Below the pieces are notes generated by a model, which searched no databases, was not told the DNA's origin, and worked only from the letters and a program-made list of their open reading frames with translations. A stretch of DNA of 64,000 nt from Meconema thalassinum (Eukaryota > Arthropoda > Insecta > Orthoptera > Tettigoniidae), in NCBI GenBank assembly GCA_946902985.2, contig OX336391.1, positions 300,024,775 to 300,088,774 of the forward strand, written 5' to 3'. The first letter of the stretch is position 1, and each line of letters begins with the position of its first letter. The translations under genes and the position numbers were made by a program. Positions 57,307-64,000 of the stretch are shown here, one piece after another.

Positions 57307-57486
57307 ATCAGTTATGGAAGACCGAGTGGAGGGTAGGAACAAAGGATGAATTCCAGTTCCTTTGTTGGCATAATTATGTCATACATATTGCCTAGAAACT
57401 AAGCTCAGCAGCACTGGAGAGATGAAGCCATTAGTACACTACGGAGGGCATAGAAGACGGTCATGAAACGAGTCTGTGAACTGATG
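57307..57486. mobile_element. 180-bp MITE derived from the THAP transposon
   Basis: Left about 25 bp (ATCAGTTATGGAAGACCGAG) and right about 105 bp match the ends of 53205-55067; the middle is absent. Flanks ATTAACAA and ACTAACAC agree at 6 of 8 positions, as for a decayed 8-bp duplication. Confidence 0.75.
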
Positions 57487-57686
57487 ACTAACACGCATTC
57501 TCATCCTCTCCAGGAAAGGAAAGGAAAGGTTGCTTCTAAACGGTTACAGAGCCTACCATGACCGAATCTGCCTGGAGTCTGGTTAACCGCAGCGGAAGGG
57601 ATAAACACAAGACATCCTTCGCGGTCACCGGCCACAAGGAAATACTGTACACAGGATATTTTATTACATCTTGTACTACCACTACT

Positions 57687-58006
57687 GACGCCTCCGTGGC
57701 TTATTAGGCGGCAGTACGCCGGCCTCTCACCGCTGGGTTCTTGGTTCAAATCCCGGTCATTTCATGTGAGATTTGTGCTGGATAAAACGGAGACAGATTT
57801 TTCCTCCGGGTACTCCGGTTTTCCCTGTCACCAATTTCATTCCAGCAACACTCTCCACTATCATTTCATCTGCCATTCATTTAACCATTGCCCCAGGGGA
57901 GTGAGACAGGCTTCGGCAGCCGGCACAGTTCCTATCCTCGCCGCTAGATGGGGGCTTCATTCATTCCATTCCCGGTCGGTCGACTGGAAGCAGGCTGTGG
58001 ATTTTC
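57687..58006 (+). repeat. tRNA-derived SINE, family 5
   Basis: 12-bp duplication ACTACCACTACT at 57675-57686 and 58007-58018. Head with GCCTCCGTGGCTTATTAGG and B box TGGTTCAAATCCC (about 57742). Confidence 0.85.
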
Positions 58007-58022
58007 ACTACCACTACTAGTT

Positions 58023-59110
58023 ATGAGTTTTACGTCCGATTTAGCTACTGCTACTTTAGAGACGCCAGGATTCCTGCAATTTTACCCTGTATGGATCAAG
58101 AACGTACTAGTTAACCCTTAATAGGGCAAAAGACTGGGCGTATAAAATATTTTTTTTTTGAACATCTGTAATTGGGGGTGATAGATGAGTAGGAATATGC
58201 AACAATTTTATGGGTGTGGATTCTATTTTATGAAATATGGTGTGGGAAATTATTATCCCACTGCCCACACCCGACAGTATGTTTTCTTAAATGAGCAATG
58301 GGGTAATAATCTCCCACCTCCAAATTATGATGATACTGTGTTTATCACTCAAGAATAAGGTTTATTTAACAGGATATAATATATAAAAACACCCATCACG
58401 CTCTATAATTAAAAAAAAAACGTAACTCCCAAGCAAAACAAGGTCAGTGACCTATATCATCTTTGCCGAAAACTGCACAAAAAATATAAAAGTGATTTTG
58501 GAATGTTAAAAGTTAGTATATTGGAATATAATTCAATAATTTCAAAGTAGTATTTAGTAAAATCACAGAAAATTAATTTAAAAAATCTTCTATTCTATGG
58601 CAAACACCCTGAGCAGGATAATTATTTCCATTCTAGCTGAAATAGTGACCAAAACCATTATTAACATTGTATTTCAGTTATATACCAACGTTTACAAATC
58701 TCTTATCATCAATAAAAACACCTTCTGTAAAACAATGCATTTCTTTCACTCAACACAACCGAACTGGCGAGCACGTGCACTGTGGAGACCACTGGGATAT
58801 ATGCTTCCCACCATTGGTTTCTGATGACAGTATACATCAAATTAATGGATTTTCAATATTTCCTTGCAGTTAGCTTGTGGATGCCTGTGGAACTGCTTGA
58901 AATGAAAGGGGTGGGAAGATTCTCTCCATAACACCGTTCTATAAACACATGGTGGGAAGATATTATCCCAAGGACCTATAAAGGGTTTCTACTGACATGA
59001 GTTCCTCACGTTTAAGTACCCTTAAATGCAAACTAACTGCGCTAGAATTCGATCCAGCAATCCTAGGCATAGCATGCGAGAACCTATCCGTTGCGCCACA
59101 CAGCCAACCA
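58023..59110 (-). repeat. SINE, family 4, split by a piggyBac-like MITE
   Basis: Tail part at 58023-58110 and head part at about 58984-59110 (minus strand GGATCGAATTCTAGCGCAG), matching the intact copy at 25716. Confidence 0.75.
58115..58983. mobile_element. piggyBac-like MITE, 869 bp
   Basis: TIRs CCCTTAATAGG (58115-58125) and CCTATAAAGGG (58973-58983). Left flank TTAA (58111-58114); right flank TTTC, probably a mutated TTAA. Internal repeats of a GTGGGAA...TATTATCCCA kind lie near 58243-58262, 58304-58314 and 58948-58968. No transposase frame. Confidence 0.7.
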
Positions 59111-59335
59111 TTTTTGGGGCACCTCAAAGCAGAGTTCTTGGTATCTATATCATGTTTTCGCTATTTTCGTCACTGAAAATAAGAACTCTGTTTTGAAAGG
59201 CAGGCTTCGTTGAATATCCTACTTTCAGGCTAGGTGTCTGGCATCGGGTGTGTACACATTTCAATTATAAGTTTAACCCTCTCCAGATGTCAATGGTAAG
59301 TGATACGTAGAACTCTGATTTCATTACAAAAGAGG

Positions 59336-59370
59336 CAGATGGCCTTGCTGTTGCCTTAAAAAAACTAACC
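59336..59370 (-). repeat. Short recurrent unit (35 bp) with target duplication
   Basis: Flanks TCATTACAAAAGAGG (59321-59335) and TCATCACAAAGAGG (59371-59384), near-identical. Core: CAGATGGCCTTGCTG...AAACTAACC. Confidence 0.65.
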
Positions 59371-59524
59371 TCATCACAAAGAGGAAGGGCAGGCTTCTGG
59401 TTTGGTGTCTTGACATCGGGTCCAAACACCTCTTAATTCTTAATTCCTATGCGTGATACGAAGGAGGATTAAAACCCCTACCCCACCCCGACTCAAGCAG
59501 CAATATCTGTAGCCTATCTATGAG

Positions 59525-60452
59525 GACATGAGAGAGAAGCTGATATTCAGAAAGGTGTTAGGCAAGGCTGCAACTTATCACCCATACTTTTCAATCTTTA
59601 CATTGAACAAGCAATGAAGGAAATTAGAGAAAAATTTAAAGTGGGAGTGAAGATTCAAGGAGAAATAATTTCCTCTGAGATTTGCTGATGACATCGTCAT
59701 CTTGGCCGACAAGCCTGAGGATTTGAATGAGTTTTTGAATGGTATGGACTCCGTCTTACGGAAAGAATTCATGATGAAAATTAATGAATGTAAAACAAAA
59801 ATACTGGAATGCAGCCGAAATAAATCAGAAAACTCTATGGAGATCAAATTGGCAGGTGAAAAGCTGAAGCAAGTAGGAGACTTCTGTTACTTAGGAAGCA
59901 GAATAACCAGTGATGGACGAAGCAAAGAGGATATAAAAAGTAGGTTGGCACAGGCAAGGAAAGCATTTCTACAGAAAAGGAACCTGTTGACATCGAATAT
60001 AGATTTAGGTGTTAGGAAGTCATTTTTGAAAGCCTTTGTCTGGAGCGTGGCGCTCTATGGAAGTGAAACTTGGACTATTGGTGCAGCAGAAAAGAGGAGA
60101 ATTGAAGCATTTGAAATGTGGTGTTACAGGAGAATGATGAAGATCAGATGGGTAGATAGGGTTACAAACAAAGAGGTATTAAGACGAGTGGGAGATGAGA
60201 GATGTTTCTGGCGAGTGCTAATGAAGAGAAGAGATAGGTTAGTAGGACACATACTAAGACACCCAGGAATAGCAAGCTTAGTTATGGAAGGAAGGGTCGA
60301 GGACAAGAACTGTAGGGGTAGACCAAGGTTAGAATATGTTAAACAGATTGCCTCGGATGTAGGGTGTGGTAGCTATGTAGAGATGAAACGATTAGCTCAG
60401 GACAGGGAGGCATGGAGCGCTGCATCAAACCAGTCAAAAGACTGAAGACTCA
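59525..60452 (+). pseudogene. 5'-truncated LINE, reverse transcriptase C-terminal half
   Basis: Starts within the RT (KGVRQGCNLSPILFNLY at about 59548), shifts frame near 59675, then runs open from RFADDIVILAD (about 59684) to the stop at 60443-60445. The catalytic pair is FADD. Downstream text LKQVGDFCYLGSRI, LYGSETWTIGAAEKRRIEAF, RLVGHILRHPG, RGRPRLEYVKQI is typical of insect endonuclease-RT LINEs. The open stretch is 247 codons, long for a dead copy, so it is fairly young. The 3' end AAGACTGAAGACTCAAAC recurs at 32910-32927. Confidence 0.85.
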
Positions 60453-60929
60453 AACAACAACATCTATAAGGTTAGAATAATCATCTCCCTAGCGCTTTTC
60501 CCGCTTCAGTGCAGGGTCAGCTTACCTATAAGTTGGAATGTACAGCGTTAACTCGCCATAAGTCTGATCCCAGCCGATTCACTCGTAAGCTTCGGTGCTT
60601 GGGATAGGCTCACGTGGACTTCTTCAGTTTTCTCTGAGCGGGGCTCAATTACATTTTCTCTCAAATTGATACGGCAGTGGAATTTACGAAACACAAAAGA
60701 TCCACAAAGTTGGTAGTATGTACGGTAGAATACTTTCTCCATGGAATCAACAGTAAGAAAAAAGAAATATATTTCCGTTCCATTTGGACAGTAGTCGCCA
60801 GAATGATTAAGAGCTAGTTTCTAAACAGATTTTACGGCGCACTAACATATTCTATTACGTACCGTACTTAAATTTTCTATACATAGGCCCTACATACAGT
60901 ACATACATTTTCATTCGAGACTGTCTTGC

Positions 60930-61540
60930 CTTTTAGCGTCCAGTCTAGTCTGCAAGCCTGTGTTTGTGAACAGGTCACCTCCATGGTCCCCTATTAGCAG
61001 TTAGCACTGCAACCTCCTCAACTTCTACACATCTCAATTTGAAATCGTTCAAAGCTGAATCTAACTATCGCCTCCTAGGTCTAACTCTGCTTCTCTTACC
61101 CTCTACAGTCGAACTCTCTTCCATCATTCTCTTCACATGACCCCATCATCTGAGTCGGCTCATACGAACAGCTTCACCTAGAGTGTTCATTTCTAACTAA
61201 GCATTTACCTCTTCATTGCGGATACTTTCCTGCCATTGCCTCCACCTATTTGTCCCAGCAATCATTTGTGGCACCCTCATATCAGTTACCTGTAGCTTAT
61301 GTCTCAGGTATCTTAAATCTTCAGAGCTCTCTACTTCAATACAGCAAGGTCAGTCTAAATACTGATCGAGATAGGGAGAGTTTTGTCGTACACTAACTTC
61401 TTTCTTGCAGAGTACTGTAGATCGAAACCGAGAACTCACTGCATTGGCTTTTCTACACCTCGACTCTATCCCCACACTACCATCCTGAGAGAATACACAG
61501 CCCAAGTAGTGTAGAGTCAAGTTACTCCGTGATAGCAAGT
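60930..61540 (-). pseudogene. LINE fragment, RT C-terminal region
   Basis: Minus strand reads LHYLGCVFSQDGSVGIESRC (about 61518), then IRNEEVNA, EAVRMSRLRWWGHVKRMMEE-like text (about 61170) and a basic end. This is the same type of C-terminal region as the plus-strand LINE but strongly diverged, with stops in several frames. Confidence 0.65.
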
Positions 61541-61896
61541 AACGACTTGATAATTCGTGTTTCCTCTAGGCCTATCACGACGTAGATTCAATTCCGAAAG
61601 TTGCAAGTTTTTACCAACAGATAGCAGTAGAACCCAGGAAGCCCTCGCTCTCCATCTTTGGCCAACTCAAGAAAGTTCTAAAAATGTATTCGCAGAGGTG
61701 ACATTTCAACAAGTGATGCACATAGAGTAAAATCCGTGGTGGAGATTTTAGTTACTTATAAACATCTACTTCAGTGTATAAGTGTCATATTAACACCAGT
61801 CAGAGGTAAGATACAGACCATTCGCATATAAATCTTACACACATGTGTTGGGGTGAGCTTAATAAAGGGTTCGTTTTTCTTAGGTTGGACGCTGAG
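61541..61896. other. Intergenic, nothing recognised
   Basis: No coding similarity or assignable repeat seen. Confidence 0.4.
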
Positions 61897-62290
61897 ATGG
61901 CACCAAAACGGAAGAAAGTGGCTCGCACGTACACAGCTGAAACACTTCAAGATCCATTGCGGTTGGTGAAGGAAGAAGGGTGGAAAATAGGCCTGTAAAC
62001 GTTTTAGTATTCTGTGGAGTTCACTAAAGGGTTATTGCATGAAATGTTTAGCCGATTCAGGAAGTGCAACCCTTGCATGAAATGGAAAGCCATCCGTTAT
62101 GCCACCTGAACTTAAAGTCAAGAAAGTATGTCAAGATATACACACAATAAATCGGCCTAGGCCTAATTCCAGACCCCCAGAAAAATGGCGATGATGGTTG
62201 TTGTACGTGTAGTGGCTCATATGCGGATGACGCCAAGGAAAGGAATGGAGCCGAATGAAGTGAATGCCACTTTTGTAATGTCCGGTGTGA
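61897..62290 (+). pseudogene. Possible internally deleted pogo/CENP-B-type transposase
   Basis: The ATG at 61897 opens MAPKRKKVARTYTAETLQD, similar to the start of psq-type helix-turn-helix transposases, and stops after 33 codons. About 200 bp later, text with paired cysteines (CCTCSGSYADDAKERNG, ECHFCNVRC at about 62199-62300) resembles the C-terminal zinc module of such enzymes. The catalytic middle is absent. Both halves are weak matches from memory. Confidence 0.4.
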
Positions 62291-62299
62291 AGTGCCAGA

Positions 62300-62714
62300 A
62301 AGTTTTAGATAATATCTATTTGATATGGGTGCGAGGATTCATATAATGACTATGAACAGCCAAGTACACTTAAAATATGTTTGCGCGTATTGATAACGAA
62401 ATATGTTAGATTAAAAACAGACCATTTAGGGCTTATATACATTTTTATATAAGAATGATTACTTTCGTTGCATTAAAACCTAGTTTTCACGATCAAAACG
62501 TACACTGAATGATAAACACCAAGGCGTGACCTACTTCCACTACCAAAATTAGTTATTTTATGGATATTTGTAAGGTATATTCCAGAAATGTTTCGTAGGG
62601 TATCATACATTCTGAGTGTAGCCCATATAAACTGGCAATTCAACAGTGAGCACCCCATTCCTCAGAGTGGGGGATCGAATAAACCTACAGGTTAAAATGG
62701 CAGATATTTAAGAG
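62300..62714. other. Intergenic, nothing recognised
   Basis: No repeat or gene assigned. Confidence 0.4.
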
Positions 62715-62925
62715 CGTTAAAATCATTCAGTATGCCTTCCTTCGGAGGGGAACTAAAGCCGGCGAGCCCATAAAGAACCTACCACTACAATTGGTAGTGT
62801 GTAGCCAAATTTGTAGGTTATTTGGTTAGAAACGGTCTATCAAGTTCGAACTTCGCCGCTAAGTGTCAGTGACCGTGGCATCTCAGGTAGCCAAAGTTGG
62901 AACTACTTGAAATTAAACTTTATGG
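62715..62925 (+). repeat. SINE fragment related to family 3
   Basis: CAGTATGCCTTCCTTCGGAG at about 62729 and CAAAGTTGGAACTACTTGAA at about 62892 match the body of the variant at 31560-31955 in inverse orientation. Confidence 0.65.
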
Positions 62926-63120
62926 GGATTCTACGGGCGTCCAATTAAAAATACCTTACTATGGCCATTGGCTGCAATTCAAATATAAATTAACAGGGCA
63001 GAGTAAGTGCAGCTCGTTGACGTCCAAATGGTGCTGTAAGTTATAATGAGAGCTACACGGCTTGAATTCGCTCTTCGCTTCTGTTCCGAACTGTCCCCAC
63101 CCTTATACCCGCATTTCTTA

Positions 63121-63176
63121 AGGGGCAGATGACCTCGTAGATCCACCCCTTAAAACAGCAATAACTAACTAACCTT
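63121..63176 (-). repeat. Short recurrent unit (56 bp) with target duplication
   Basis: 8-bp duplication ATTTCTTA at 63113-63120 and 63177-63184. Core: AGGGGCAGATGACCTCGTAG...AACAGCAATAACTAAC. Confidence 0.7.
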
Positions 63177-63184
63177 ATTTCTTA

Positions 63185-64000
63185 TCACGGCCAGGATTCT
63201 GTCACTATTCCCGTCCTGTGTCAAATCTACCACATATTCAGCTCCTTGCATTTACTTGCAATCAGCGCTGAATCGTCAACACTTTGTTTCACGATGTGTT
63301 ATTCGAATGCATTCATGCAAATTATAAATGAAGATAATCAGAAGACATGAAAAACGGCCTGTGGCCAGGGGTTTAATCCGCCGAGGAACTTTGATAGGCA
63401 ATACACTATCTTATTATATAATACGCTAAGGTGTATGTTTCACAAAACTCAAGCTCCTAAACCAGAGGGAGTTAGAAGATGTGGTTTGTACCAAAATCTT
63501 CCAAATCGTCTCAATAGTAAAAGAAAAATTTTGCATTTCTTGAAAAGTCAACGGAAATATATGTATCTCTACTTAGTATAAAACAAAGTTTCCGATACTT
63601 GGATGTCACGGATAATCTCGAGAACCACTGGATGGATTTTGATGCGGTTACCATTCTGTAAAGGATATCTCGAGGAAGGTTTCTGTACAAAAAAAAAATT
63701 ATGCTCAAATGAAACCAAGCGGTAACGATTTCAGTGAGAAAGTCGAAAAAAAACCTGGTGTCTGTGCACTCTTTAAGCTTACGCTGGGCAAACCGTTAAA
63801 AATATCAATATACCGTACTATGAGTGTAAGAATTGTTCAGCATGAACAGTTCTAAAAAAAAGTCCCTGAGAGCATATCTCTATCTTCAATACATCGCCCA
63901 CTATAAGTGTTTCCACCTTTTCATGTCTTCCAACAATTCAATTACTGAGGCGACAGTTTACGAGCTAGCTAGGGGCGAGCCTATCACCCTAGTTACAGCC
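63185..64000. other. Intergenic to window end, nothing recognised
   Basis: Short frames without motifs; an A run near 63690-63698. Confidence 0.4.

Noticed and set aside
59124..59201. 15-bp inverted repeat CAAAGCAGAGTTCTT / AAGAACTCTGTTTTG
   Set aside because: One mismatch and no flanking duplication; could be chance or a small foldback, too weak to call.

Overview
This window looks like intergenic, transposon-packed DNA from a large animal genome, most likely an insect. The evidence is the set of element families: Ty3/gypsy and BEL/Pao LTR elements, an ORF1/endonuclease/RT/RNase H LINE, tRNA-headed SINEs, and Tc1/mariner, hAT, TTAA-target and THAP DNA elements. The mix would suit a big polyneopteran-type genome, but that placement is a guess. 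I found no convincing single-copy host gene. Apart from transposon frames, only a 71-codon frame of unknown nature (9964-10179) stands out.

Layout. 1-8475: element A, a plus-strand Ty3/gypsy element whose 5' LTR is cut by the window edge. Its visible 5' LTR (639 bp) reads identical to the matching part of the 3' LTR, yet pol carries one stop and two frameshifts. It sits in the coding sequence of an older multi-copy relic (8476-9355). 10330-12019: a hAT-like terminus, a Tc1 relic and the 5' half of a mariner-type transposase. 12020-24213: element B, an older relative of A (LTRs about 2% different by eye) inserted into that mariner copy with a CATG duplication; the mariner 3' half resumes at 24214. 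Element B carries an unexplained noncoding block of almost 3.9 kb. 24.8-33.1 kb: SINEs and featureless sequence. 33176-37497: element C, a minus-strand Ty3/gypsy element with long RT/RNase H/integrase frames but no protease and almost no gag. 38.5-46.7 kb: a SINE split by a LINE tail, a 208-bp fold-back element, a 703-bp TIR element, and a minus-strand LINE broken by a hAT element and by a 46-bp insertion. 49.7-56.7 kb: a BEL/Pao relic split by a SINE that itself holds a TTAA element and a THAP transposon, the latter holding another SINE. 57-64 kb: a small THAP-family MITE, SINEs, a piggyBac-like MITE, two LINE fragments and a possible internally deleted pogo-like element.

Two signals deserve most attention. 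First, elements A and B both carry a complete -1 ribosomal frameshift signal at the gag-pol junction: heptamer T TTA AAT or T TTA AAC, a 6-nt spacer, and a 7-bp stem with a 19-nt loop, with pol amino acids conserved directly after the slip. Second, a unit of about 35-56 bp recurs at least eight times and in five places lies between direct repeats of 8-19 bp, as if very short fragments are being retroposed. The SINEs add a third theme: different tRNA-like heads share a conserved central block of about 33 bp and share tails, pointing to modular SINE assembly.

All reading was by eye. Homology calls rest on motif recognition, not searches, and coordinates of decayed elements are approximate unless target duplications fix them.
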